Shown: piece by piece, positions 40,476 through 47,945 of the stretch
How the letters are laid out: each line of letters opens with the position of its first letter
How positions within the stretch are numbered: the stretch's first letter is position 1
Assembly (NCBI RefSeq): GCF_014202475.1
Contig: NZ_JACHGV010000002.1
Coordinates: 558,001-622,000, forward strand
DNA: 64,000 nt
Source of the DNA: Streptomyces paradoxus
GTDB taxonomy: Bacteria > Actinomycetota > Actinomycetes > Streptomycetales > Streptomycetaceae
Direction of reading: 5' to 3'
Program-made: the position numbers and the translations under genes
Notes under the pieces: generated by a model
Databases searched by the model: none
Told to the model about the DNA's origin: nothing
The model's input: the letters and a program-made list of their open reading frames with translations, nothing else

Positions 40476-41057
40476 TCAGCGCTTGTTCGCGAACTTCCAG
40501 GCCGTCGGCAGGGCGCCCATCGCCAGCGCCGCCTTCAGCGCGTCGCCGATGAGGAACGGCGTGAGGCCGGCCGCGATCGCGGCGGTGGCGGACATGCCGG
40601 TGGCGAGGGCCAGGTAGGGCACGCCGATGGCGTAGATGATCGCCTCGCCCACCAGCATCGTGCCGGCCATGCGCAGCACCGAGCGGTCGGCGCCGCGGCG
40701 GGCCAGGGCACCGACCACGGTGGTGGCAAGGATCATGCCGAGGATGTAGCCGAAGGAGGGCGCGACACCGGAGGAGGCGCCGGCGAACCACGGCACACCG
40801 GCGATGCCCGCGAGGGCGTACAGCGCGAGCGCGAGGAAGCCGCGGCCGGCGCCGAGGGACGTGCCGACGAGCAGCGCGGCGAAGGTCTGGCCCGTCACCG
40901 GCACCGGGGAGCCAGGCACGGGCACGGAGATCTGGGCGGCGAGGCCGGTGAGCGCGGCGCCGCCGAGCACGAGGGCCGCGTCCCGGACTCGGGAGGAGGG
41001 GAGCAGGTCGGCGAGGACCTGCCCGGCGCGGGCGGGTGTTGCGGCAGCGGTGCTCAT
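40476..41057 (-). CDS. bioY: Biotin transporter BioY
   Basis: 193-residue S component of an ECF-type biotin importer with about six membrane helices. The segment GSPVPVTGQTFAALLVGTSLGAGRG is the BioY signature, followed by GIAGVPWFAGASSGV and FGYILGMI. No BioM/BioN energising subunits are adjacent, so it either works alone or uses a shared ECF module. ATG 41057 with CGGAG 5 nt upstream. The remaining frame upstream is not BioY-like. Confidence 0.93.
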   Translation of the reverse strand: MSTAAATPARAGQVLADLLPSSRVRDAALVLGGAALTGLAAQISVPVPGSPVPVTGQTFAALLVGTSLGAGRGFLALALYALAGIAGVPWFAGASSGVAPSFGYILGMILATTVVGALARRGADRSVLRMAGTMLVGEAIIYAIGVPYLALATGMSATAAIAAGLTPFLIGDALKAALAMGALPTAWKFANKR

Positions 41058-41347
41058 GGGGACTCCGCGAGGGTGAGGGCCGGTGGGACATCGTGACGCT
41101 ATCCCAGCGTGCCCGGCCCGATCACCGTCAGCCGTCCACAAAGGCGTGGACCGGCCGTTGGTCGGCTTCGTACAAAGGGTGCGGGTTACAGCCAGTGCCG
41201 CGTGATGCCGGTCACGGTGATGGGGTGCCATGCGCCACGAGAACGGGACAGCACGCGTCTGTAGGTTTCCCCCAAAGACGGATTCCAAGGCTCTGTGCCG
41301 CCGTCTCGCCCGTCGGTCGCCGTCTGGGCAGCCCCGGGCCGTTTTGC
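41058..41347. other. Intergenic region between bioY and the leader peptide
   Basis: No supportable gene. It must contain the bioY promoter on the minus strand and the -35 region of the leader promoter on the plus strand. I see no biotin-repressor-like palindrome. Confidence 0.4.
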
Positions 41348-41353
41348 TAGCGT
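41348..41353 (+). promoter_or_regulatory. -10 element placing the start site at the leader ORF
   Basis: TAGCGT ends 7 nt before the ATG at 41361. Transcription would then begin at or next to that ATG, giving a leaderless mRNA. The -35 region (about 41325, TCTGGG) is weak. Confidence 0.45.
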
Positions 41354-41360
41354 CGCGAAC

Positions 41361-41447
41361 ATGGTTGCCCAGGCCCGGTACTTCTCGTCGCGTCGCTATG
41401 TCGACCTGCGACGCCAGGGCACGGCCACCTGTCGCCGCCCGGTGTGA
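41361..41447 (+). CDS. Putative leader peptide with single Cys, upstream of ROK gene
   Basis: 28 codons, too short for routine gene calling. The peptide contains FSSRRYVDLRRQGTATC and ends CRRPV. The core S-R-R-x-V-D-L-R-R-x with a later Cys matches what I recall as 'putative leader peptide' in front of sulfur-metabolism genes in Streptomyces, where Cys codons report cysteinyl-tRNA supply. Cys is residue 24. There is no ribosome binding site, but a -10 element sits at leaderless distance. It lies 70 bp before the ROK gene and 1.5 kb before the organosulfur operon. Confidence 0.65.
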   Translation: MVAQARYFSSRRYVDLRRQGTATCRRPV

Positions 41448-41517
41448 GGCGGGGCGGAGGGATCCGGCTCGCCGAACGAGACGGCGCAGTGTCGGACCGG
41501 CCTCCAGGAAGATTCCC

Positions 41518-42717
41518 ATGCCCCCTACCGCGGCTCCCCTTCTGACGTCCCCCATCCCCCGTGTCGCCGACAGCGACCGGCGCCGCACCAGCGCGAGCGT
41601 CGTCCTGCGGTCCGTGCTGGAGCACGGGCCGGTCGCGCGCAGCACCATCGCCCGGCTGACCGGCCTGTCGCCCGCGTCGGTCACCGACTACTGCGCCCGG
41701 TTCGCCGAGTTGGGCCTCATCCGGGAGTCCGCCGTGCTGCGGCGGTCCAAGGGTGTGGGGCGGCCGCACCTGCCGGTCGACCTGGACGACTCCCGGTTCG
41801 TGGTGGGCGGGGTGCACGTGGCGGTGCCGTACACCACGGTCGCGCTGCTGGACCTGCGCGGGCGGGTACTGGCCCACAGCGAGGTGAAGCACGAGGGGCC
41901 CGAGCCCGGGCAGGTGCTGGCCCGGGCCGCCGACGCGCTGGCGGCGCTGCTCGCCGGGGTCCCCGGCAGCAGGGCGCTGGGGGTCGGGTTCGCGGCGGGC
42001 GGCTGGGTGGACCGGGACTCGGGCACCGTCGTGGAGCATCCGCTGCTGGGCTGGCGCGAGGTGGCGGTGCGGGAGGTGCTCGGGGCGCGCACCGGGCTGC
42101 CGGTCCATGTGGACGGGCACGCGCGGGCGTTGGTGAACGCGGAGCGGCTGTTCGGGCGGGTGCGGGGCAGCCGCAGTGTGCTGCACCTGTTCGCGGGCAA
42201 TGTCGTCGACGCGGCGTTCGCCACCCATGACGAGGTGCACCACGGGCCGCGCTCCCAGGCGGGGGCGATCGCCCATCTGCCGGTGCCGGGCGGCACGGAG
42301 ACCTGCGACTGCGGCCGGGTGGGCTGCCTCCAGGCCGAGCTGAGCGAGCGGACGCTGTGCCGGCGGGCCCGTGCGGCGGGGGTCGTCGACGGGGTGAACC
42401 CGATGCACGTGGTCGATGCCGCGGCGGGCGGCGACCCGGTGGCCGTGCGGCTGCTGCGGGAGCGGTCGCGGCGGGTGGGGCGGGCGGTCGGGCTGCTGCT
42501 CGATGTGCTCAATCCCGAGCGGGTGGTCGTGACGGAGATCGGGGTCATGCACCGTGCGGACTGTCTGGCCGCGCTGCGGGAAGAGGTCGGAGCGGATCGT
42601 GCCGCGACCGTCTCGCCGATCAGTTTCCCGGATTCCGTCCTTGCCGTGGCGGGTGGTTCGGTGGCGCTCGACGTCCTCTATCGGGATCCGCTGGCCGCGT
42701 CACCTGACGCTATTTAA
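41518..42717 (+). CDS. ROK-family transcriptional regulator
   Basis: 399 residues. The N-terminal winged helix-turn-helix (about 20-85; GPVARSTIARLTGLSPASVTDYCARFAELGLI) is followed by a ROK sugar-kinase-like domain. The zinc motif is CDCGRVGC, with the His in GAIAHLPV. The ATP/sugar-site segments are degenerate (GVGFAAGGWVD rather than DxGxT), so it is a regulator rather than a kinase. ATG 41518 follows AGGAAG. It is on the same strand as, and 231 bp upstream of, the organosulfur operon and may control it. ROK regulators normally respond to sugars, so the effector is open. Confidence 0.9.
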   Translation: MPPTAAPLLTSPIPRVADSDRRRTSASVVLRSVLEHGPVARSTIARLTGLSPASVTDYCARFAELGLIRESAVLRRSKGVGRPHLPVDLDDSRFVVGGVHVAVPYTTVALLDLRGRVLAHSEVKHEGPEPGQVLARAADALAALLAGVPGSRALGVGFAAGGWVDRDSGTVVEHPLLGWREVAVREVLGARTGLPVHVDGHARALVNAERLFGRVRGSRSVLHLFAGNVVDAAFATHDEVHHGPRSQAGAIAHLPVPGGTETCDCGRVGCLQAELSERTLCRRARAAGVVDGVNPMHVVDAAAGGDPVAVRLLRERSRRVGRAVGLLLDVLNPERVVVTEIGVMHRADCLAALREEVGADRAATVSPISFPDSVLAVAGGSVALDVLYRDPLAASPDAI

Positions 42718-42734
42718 TTCAGAAACTCGGAATG

Positions 42735-42764
42735 TTGACAGGACGGGCCGCTGACCAGGAACAT
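42735..42764 (+). promoter_or_regulatory. Promoter of the organosulfur operon
   Basis: Consensus -35 TTGACA (42735-42740), 18 bp, then GAACAT (42759-42764; A2 and T6 as in TANNNT). The predicted start site, 42771 or 42772, coincides with the ATG of the Cys-rich leader frame. Confidence 0.6.
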
Positions 42765-42771
42765 CCTGTTC

Positions 42772-42810
42772 ATGAACCCGCTCACGAGCTGTCGCACTCT
42801 CTGTTGCTGA
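42772..42810 (+). CDS. Cys-rich leader peptide (12 residues, ends Cys-Cys-stop)
   Basis: The frame encodes MNPLTSCRTLCC. Three of twelve codons are Cys, two immediately before the stop. It has no ribosome site but starts at the predicted transcription start, so it is probably leaderless. Poly-Cys leaderless uORFs in mycobacteria are known to act as cysteine-responsive attenuators of sulfur genes. Here it precedes an organosulfur uptake and desulfonation operon and is followed 15 nt later by a terminator-like hairpin, which fits the same logic. Codon content and position are direct observations; the regulatory role is inferred. Confidence 0.65.
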   Translation: MNPLTSCRTLCC

Positions 42811-42825
42811 CCCGTTGACGCGCCC

Positions 42826-42853
42826 AGGCGCCCGTTCACGGAGCGCCTTCTTC
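42826..42853 (+). terminator. Attenuator-like hairpin with T-rich tail
   Basis: AGGCGC (42826-42831) pairs with GCGCCT (42843-42848), with an inner CCG/CGG stem and a TTCA loop, followed by TCTTCTTCC. An alternative upstream stem GCGC-CCAG-GCGC (42820-42831) uses the same left arm, so the two folds exclude each other. Confidence 0.6.
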
Positions 42854-42865
42854 TTCCCCGTGTGA

Positions 42866-42879
42866 AATTCACGTGAATT
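42866..42879. promoter_or_regulatory. 14-bp palindrome in the operon leader
   Basis: AATTCACGTGAATT is perfectly self-complementary and AT-rich in a GC-rich setting, 69 bp before the binding-protein start. Likely operator, perhaps for the adjacent ROK regulator. Confidence 0.5.
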
Positions 42880-42948
42880 CCCCTGCCCGGCTTTTCCTGT
42901 CCGGAATTCCGCGTGCGGTGCCGCCTTCCATACCCAGGGAGTCCTCCC

Positions 42949-44007
42949 ATGCCCTCTCCTCACCTGCCCGGTCTCGACCGGCGTCTTTTCCTCACCTCAC
43001 TGCTCGGCGTGACGGCCGCGGCGGCCGGACTGAGCGGCTGCGCGGACAGCAGCGCCGCGGCCGGCGAGACGGCGTCCGACGCTCCCCTGGCCTCCAAGGT
43101 CCCGGCGGGGACGAGCCTGAAGATCTCCTCGTACCAGAACGCGCAGCAACTCCAGTTCCAGCTGGCCGGGTTCGACGATCTGCCGTTCAAGGTGTCCAAC
43201 TGGCTGAACATCGGCGCGGGCCCCGATGTCATCAACGCCTTCCGCGCGAAGTCCCTGGACGTCGCCAACAACGCCGGGATTCCGCCGATCCAGGCGCACT
43301 ACCAGGGTTTCGACGCGAAGATCGTCGCGATCAACATCACCCGCAAGCCGAACTACCTCTTCGCCACCAAGCCCGGCAGCGACATCCGTTCGGTCGCCGG
43401 GTTCAAGGGCAGGCGGCTCGCCTTCTCCCAGGGCCAGGCGCAGGGCGTCGTCCTGCTGCGGGCGCTGAAGAAGGCCGGGCTGGCGTACGACGACGTGGAG
43501 CTGGTGCCGCTGACCAGCAACCAGTTCCTCACCGCCCTGCAGTCCGGGCAGGTGGACATCGCCCCGCTCGCCAATACCCAGGCGCCCGCTTATCTGACGC
43601 AGTACAAGTCCGCCCGCACCATCACCACGGACGTGGTGGACCTGCTGAACCTGTTGTGGGCGCCGGTGTCGGTGCTGAACGACCGGGCGAAGGCCGCCGC
43701 CGTCGCCGCCTACGTGCCGTACTGGGCGAAGAGCCAGGTGTGGACGTACGAGCACCCCGACGAGTGGAACGAGCGGTTCTACGTCGGGACGCAGAACCTG
43801 ACCCTCGCCCAGGCGAAGGCGGTCACCGCACTGGCCAACAAGCCGCTGTTCCCGCCCCGCTGGGACGAGGCGATCCGCTGGGAGCAGGAGACCGCCGATC
43901 TGCTCGCGGCGGGCGGCTTCGTGAAGAAGTTCGACGTCTCCGAGCTCTTCGACCACCGCTTCGAGCCGCTGGCGGCGAAGGCCGTGCCCGCGGAGTACCG
44001 GAGGTGA
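42949..44007 (+). CDS. ABC transporter substrate-binding lipoprotein, sulfonate (SsuA) type
   Basis: 352 residues. The N terminus DRRLFLTSLLGVTAAAAGLSGC carries a twin-arginine motif and a lipobox with Cys31, so it is probably a Tat-exported lipoprotein. The mature part follows the SsuA/TauA/ThiY pattern (NWLNIGAGPDVINAFRAKSLDVANNAG, then LTSNQFLTALQSGQVDIAPLANTQAPAYL). With the permease, ATPase, flavin monooxygenase and TauD homologue it should bind an alkyl- or arylsulfonate, sulfate ester or similar organosulfur compound. ATG with AGGGAG 7 nt upstream. Confidence 0.9.
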   Translation: MPSPHLPGLDRRLFLTSLLGVTAAAAGLSGCADSSAAAGETASDAPLASKVPAGTSLKISSYQNAQQLQFQLAGFDDLPFKVSNWLNIGAGPDVINAFRAKSLDVANNAGIPPIQAHYQGFDAKIVAINITRKPNYLFATKPGSDIRSVAGFKGRRLAFSQGQAQGVVLLRALKKAGLAYDDVELVPLTSNQFLTALQSGQVDIAPLANTQAPAYLTQYKSARTITTDVVDLLNLLWAPVSVLNDRAKAAAVAAYVPYWAKSQVWTYEHPDEWNERFYVGTQNLTLAQAKAVTALANKPLFPPRWDEAIRWEQETADLLAAGGFVKKFDVSELFDHRFEPLAAKAVPAEYRR

Positions 44008-44012
44008 CCGCC

Positions 44013-44867
44013 GTGACCACGACGACGCACACGACCGCGACGGCCCCCGCGGCGCTCGCCCCGGTGGAGGGGACGCACCAGGTGCGCCGGCGCCGGCGGC
44101 TGGCCCCCGGCAAGCGGCTGCCCGCCACCCGGCTCGTCGGGCCCGCCGTCGTCCTCGCCCTGTGGAGCGTCGCCTCCGCGGCCGGGCTGCTCGATGCGGG
44201 CGCGATCCCGGCCCCCTGGACCGTGCTGGAGACGGGCAGCCGGCTGTGGAGCGCGGGCACGCTGCCGAACGACATCCTGACCTCGCTGCAGCGCGCGGCC
44301 ACCGGCTTCTCGATCGGTCTGACCGTGGGGATCCTGCTGGCGCTGGCGTCCGGGCTGACCCGGACCGGGGAGGCGCTGATCGACGGGACGGTCAACCTCA
44401 ACCGGGCCATCCCCACCCTGGGTCTGATCCCGCTGTTCATCCTGTGGCTGGGCATCGGCGAGACCTTCAAGATCGCCATCATCGCGATCGTCGTCTACAT
44501 CCCGATCTACCTCAACACACACGCCGCGCTGTCCGGCATCGACAGCCGTTTCGTCGAACTGGCCGAAGTGCAGGGGCTGTCCAAGCTCCAGTTCATCCGG
44601 CAGGTCGTCATCCCCGGCGCGCTGCCCGGCTTCTTCGTGGGACTGCGGCTCGGTGTGACCGGGTCCTGGCTGGGTCTGGTGGTGCTGGAGCAGATCAACG
44701 CCACCAGCGGCCTCGGCTACATGATGTTCCAGGCGCAGAACTACGGCCAGACGGACGTCATCCTCGTCGGCCTGGTCGTCTACGGCGTCTTCGGCCTCAT
44801 CTCCGACAGCGCGGTCCGTATCGTCGAACGGAGGGTGCTGTCATGGCGCCGCACACTGAGCAGCTGA
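44013..44867 (+). CDS. ABC transporter permease, SsuC/TauC type
   Basis: About 284 residues with a disordered Thr/Ala N terminus, a basic KKR-like stretch (RRRRRLAPGKRLPATR) and six membrane helices. The cytoplasmic EAA loop reads VELAEVQGLSKLQFIRQVVIPGALPGFFVGLRL, as in SsuC. The GTG at 44013 has GGAGGTGA 8 nt upstream; GTG 44004 would overlap the preceding stop as GTGA and is the alternative. Second subunit of the importer. Confidence 0.92.
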   Translation: MTTTTHTTATAPAALAPVEGTHQVRRRRRLAPGKRLPATRLVGPAVVLALWSVASAAGLLDAGAIPAPWTVLETGSRLWSAGTLPNDILTSLQRAATGFSIGLTVGILLALASGLTRTGEALIDGTVNLNRAIPTLGLIPLFILWLGIGETFKIAIIAIVVYIPIYLNTHAALSGIDSRFVELAEVQGLSKLQFIRQVVIPGALPGFFVGLRLGVTGSWLGLVVLEQINATSGLGYMMFQAQNYGQTDVILVGLVVYGVFGLISDSAVRIVERRVLSWRRTLSS

Positions 44868-45577
44868 CCCGTCCCGCCGTCCGGCTGCGCGGCCTGACCC
44901 GGTCGTTCGAGGGGCGCACGGTCCTCGACGGCATCGACCTCGATCTGCCCGCCGGGCAGCTGACGGCCCTGCTCGGGCACAGCGGCTCCGGTAAGAGCAC
45001 CCTGCTGCGGGCGATCGCCGGACTCGACCACGGCGTCGCGGGAAGCGGGCAGCTCACCGCGCCCGAGCGGGTGTCGGTGGTCTTCCAGGACTCCCGGCTG
45101 CTGCCCTGGCGGCGGGTCCTCGACAACGTGCTGCTCGGCGCGGAGGGCAAGGACGCCGGGCGCAAGGGCCGTGAAGCCCTGGAAGAGGTGGGGCTGAAGG
45201 GCCGCGAGCGAGCGTGGCCGGGCCAGCTGTCCGGCGGCGAGGCCCAGCGCGCCGCCCTGGCCCGGTCGCTCGTAACGGAGCCGGAACTGCTGCTGGCCGA
45301 CGAGCCGTTCGGGGCGCTGGACGCGCTGACCCGGATCCGGATGCACGGCCTGCTGCGGGAGCTGTGGGAGCGCCACCGGCCCTCGGTGCTGCTGGTCACC
45401 CACGACGTGGACGAGGCGATCGTGCTCGCCGACCGGGTGCTCGTCCTGGAGAAGGGCCGCATCGGCCTCGACCTCACCATCGACCGCGCGCACCCGCGGT
45501 CGTACCGCGACCCCCTGCTCGGCGAATACCGGGAGCGGCTGCTGGCCGCGCTCGGTGTCACGGAGGACCACCGATGA
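44843..45577 (+). CDS. ABC transporter ATPase, SsuB/TauB type
   Basis: 244 residues. Walker A GHSGSGKS, Q-loop VVFQDSRLLPWRRVLDNV (typical of SsuB/TauB), signature LSGGEAQR, Walker B LLLADEPFGALD and H-loop VTHDVDEAI are intact. It overlaps the permease gene by 25 bp and its stop overlaps the next start as ATGA. GGAGGG lies 8 nt before the ATG. Energises uptake of the organosulfur substrate. Confidence 0.94.
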   Translation: MAPHTEQLTRPAVRLRGLTRSFEGRTVLDGIDLDLPAGQLTALLGHSGSGKSTLLRAIAGLDHGVAGSGQLTAPERVSVVFQDSRLLPWRRVLDNVLLGAEGKDAGRKGREALEEVGLKGRERAWPGQLSGGEAQRAALARSLVTEPELLLADEPFGALDALTRIRMHGLLRELWERHRPSVLLVTHDVDEAIVLADRVLVLEKGRIGLDLTIDRAHPRSYRDPLLGEYRERLLAALGVTEDHR

Positions 45578-46917
45578 CCCGCAGACAGCTGCACCTCAAC
45601 GCGTTCCTGATGAACACCGGCCACCACGAGGCGTCGTGGCGACTGCCGGAGAGCGACCCGTACGCGAGTGTCGACCTGGCCCACTACGTACGGCTCGCCC
45701 GGATCGCCGAGCGGGGCACCTTCGACTCGCTGTTCCTCGCCGACGGCCCGCAGCTGTGGAGCAGTGTGGGCCAGCGGCCCGCCGGGGCGCTGGAGCCGAT
45801 CACGCTGCTGACGGCGCTGGCGACGGCGACGGAGCACATCGGCCTGATCGCCACGGCCTCCACCTCGTACAACTCGCCGTACAACCTGGCCCGCAAGTTC
45901 GCCACGCTGGACCACATCAGCGGCGGCCGGGCGGGCTGGAACATCGTCACGACCGCCGGTGCCGAGGCCGCCCGGAACTTCGGTCTGGACGCCGAGCCGG
46001 CGCACGCCGAACGGTACGCGCGGGCCGCCGAGTTCCTCGACGTGGCGCTGAAGCTGTGGGACAGCTGGGAGGACGACACGATCGTCGCCGACAAGGCGGC
46101 GGGCGTGTGGGGCGACGACGCGAAGATCCACCCGCCCCGGCACCGGGGCCGCTACTTCAGCGTTGAAGGCGCGCTCAACGTGCCCCGCTCGCCCCAGGGT
46201 TATCCGCTCCTCGTGCAGGCCGGTTCCTCCGAGGACGGCAAGCGATTCGCCGCACGGTACGCGGAGGCGGTGTTCACCGCCCAGCAGACCGTCGAGGACG
46301 CGCGGGCCTTCTACACCGACCTCAAGTCCCGGACGGTCGCGGCGGGCCGGGACGCCGACCACATCAAGGTGCTGCCGGGCATCGTCCCGGTGATCGGCTC
46401 CACGGAGGCCGAGGCGCGGGCGCACGAGCGGGTCCTGGAGGAGCACATCGTGCACACGCACGGAGTGAACCACCTGGAGCGGCTGCTGCACCTGGACCCG
46501 GGCACCCTGGAGCTGGACGGCCCGCTGCCGGCCGATCTGCCGCCGGAGAGCGCCATCGAGGGCGCCAAGAGCCGCTACACGCTGATCGTCGAGCTGGCCC
46601 GGCGCGAGCGGCTCACCGTGCGGCAGCTCATCGGGCGGCTGGGCGGAGGCCGCGGGCACCTCACCTTCGCCGGAACGCCCGAGCAGGTCGCCGACACGAT
46701 CCAGCTCTGGTTCGAGTCGGGCGCGGCCGACGGCTTCAACATCATGCCCGCCCTGCTGCCGTCCGGCCTGGAGGCCTTCGTCGACCACGTCGTCCCGATC
46801 CTGCGCGCCCGCGGCCTGCTCCGCACCGAGTACGGCAGTCCCCGCCGCACCCTGCGGGAGCGGTACGGCCTGCCGCGCCCCGCCAACCAGCACGTCATCG
46901 CCCCCGCACTCGTCTGA
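45574..46917 (+). CDS. FMN-dependent monooxygenase, NtaA/DszA/SnaA family
   Basis: 447 residues, bacterial luciferase-like TIM barrel. The N terminus QLHLNAFLMNTGHHEASWR and the segments ASTSYNSPYNLARKFATLDHISGGRAGWNIVTT and HRGRYFSVEGALNVPRSPQGYPLLVQAGSS are diagnostic of the nitrilotriacetate/dibenzothiophene-sulfone monooxygenase group. These need reduced FMN from a separate reductase, which is not in the window. In this setting a C-S bond-cleaving role on an organosulfur compound is likely. ATGA overlap with the ATPase stop couples it to the importer. Confidence 0.92.
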   Translation: MTRRQLHLNAFLMNTGHHEASWRLPESDPYASVDLAHYVRLARIAERGTFDSLFLADGPQLWSSVGQRPAGALEPITLLTALATATEHIGLIATASTSYNSPYNLARKFATLDHISGGRAGWNIVTTAGAEAARNFGLDAEPAHAERYARAAEFLDVALKLWDSWEDDTIVADKAAGVWGDDAKIHPPRHRGRYFSVEGALNVPRSPQGYPLLVQAGSSEDGKRFAARYAEAVFTAQQTVEDARAFYTDLKSRTVAAGRDADHIKVLPGIVPVIGSTEAEARAHERVLEEHIVHTHGVNHLERLLHLDPGTLELDGPLPADLPPESAIEGAKSRYTLIVELARRERLTVRQLIGRLGGGRGHLTFAGTPEQVADTIQLWFESGAADGFNIMPALLPSGLEAFVDHVVPILRARGLLRTEYGSPRRTLRERYGLPRPANQHVIAPALV

Positions 46918-46930
46918 GAGGAACTCCGCC

Positions 46931-47824
46931 ATGAGCATTCAGATCCACAAGGTCACCGCGAACATCGGCGCCCGCGTCGAGGGCGTCGACATCACCCGGC
47001 CCCTCGACGAGGAGACCTCCACCGCCCTGCGTGAGGCGCTCAACGCCCACAAGGCCCTGGTCTTCGACGCGGAGGGCCTGGACGACGCGGGCCAGCAGGC
47101 CTTCGTCCGCCACTTCGGCGACATCACCACCGCCCATCCGACGGTGTCGGCCGTCGACGGCGCCCCGAACGTGCTGCCCGTCGACAGCGAGGGCGGCCGG
47201 GCCGCCAACCACTGGCACACCGACGTCACCTTCGTCCTCAACCCGCCGCAGGCCACCAGCCTGCGCAGCATCACCGTCCCGCCCTACGGCGGCGAGACGC
47301 TGATCGCCAGCTCGGCCGCCGCCTACCGCAACCTGCCCGAGTCGCTGCGCGGCCTCGCCGACACGCTGTGGGCCGAGCACACCAACGACTACGACTACGC
47401 CGTCCCGGAGGAGGACGTCGACGAGGAGCAGTCCGCCCGGCGCGCCCAGTTCACCTCGATCAAGTACCGCACGGTCCACCCGGTGGTCCGCGTCCACCCG
47501 CTCACCGGGGAGCGAGGCCTGTTCATCGGCGGCTTCGCCCAGCGGATCGTGGGCCTGTCCGCCGGCGAGTCCCGCAAGATCCTCGACCTGCTCCAGGCGT
47601 ACGTCACCCGGCCGGAGAACGTCCTGCGCCACCGTTGGTCGCCGAACCAGCTCGTCCTGTTCGACAACCGCATCACCCAGCACTACGCCGTCGACAACTA
47701 CGACGGCCTGCCCCGCCGCCTGCACCGGGTGACGGTGGCCGGGGACATCCCCGTGGGCATCGAGGGCAAGGAGAGCTACGTCATCGAGGGCGACGCCTCG
47801 CACTACACGCCGGTCGCCGCGTAG
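46931..47824 (+). CDS. TauD/TfdA-family Fe(II)/2-oxoglutarate dioxygenase
   Basis: 297 residues. Iron ligands are His96 and Asp98 in HWHTDVTF and His251 in ITQHYAVDNY; the 2-oxoglutarate Arg is in PRRLHRVTV (about 262-266). TauD-type enzymes hydroxylate taurine, alkylsulfonates or alkyl sulfates so that sulfite or sulfate is released. Together with the upstream FMN monooxygenase it gives the operon two desulfurising enzymes of different chemistry. ATG start with AGAGGAAC upstream. Last gene of the operon, followed by a strong terminator. Confidence 0.93.
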   Translation: MSIQIHKVTANIGARVEGVDITRPLDEETSTALREALNAHKALVFDAEGLDDAGQQAFVRHFGDITTAHPTVSAVDGAPNVLPVDSEGGRAANHWHTDVTFVLNPPQATSLRSITVPPYGGETLIASSAAAYRNLPESLRGLADTLWAEHTNDYDYAVPEEDVDEEQSARRAQFTSIKYRTVHPVVRVHPLTGERGLFIGGFAQRIVGLSAGESRKILDLLQAYVTRPENVLRHRWSPNQLVLFDNRITQHYAVDNYDGLPRRLHRVTVAGDIPVGIEGKESYVIEGDASHYTPVAA

Positions 47825-47856
47825 TCACACTGAGCTACGTGACTGTCCGCATGCTG

Positions 47857-47888
47857 GGATGCCTCTCCGTCACGACGGAGAGGCATCC
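47857..47888 (+). terminator. Intrinsic terminator of the organosulfur operon
   Basis: 14-bp perfect arms GGATGCCTCTCCGT and ACGGAGAGGCATCC around CACG, with GTTTTTG 12 nt later. A smaller AGTCAC/GTGACT inverted repeat lies just upstream. Confidence 0.85.
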
Positions 47889-47945
47889 GAGACTGGCGGC
47901 GTTTTTGCCCTCGTACGCCCCTCACGCATTGGACGAGCCGCGCCC

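Noticed and set aside
44797-46938. Long minus-strand frame opposite the sulfur operon
   Set aside because: Antisense to monooxygenase and ATPase genes with full motifs; composition typical of shadow frames.
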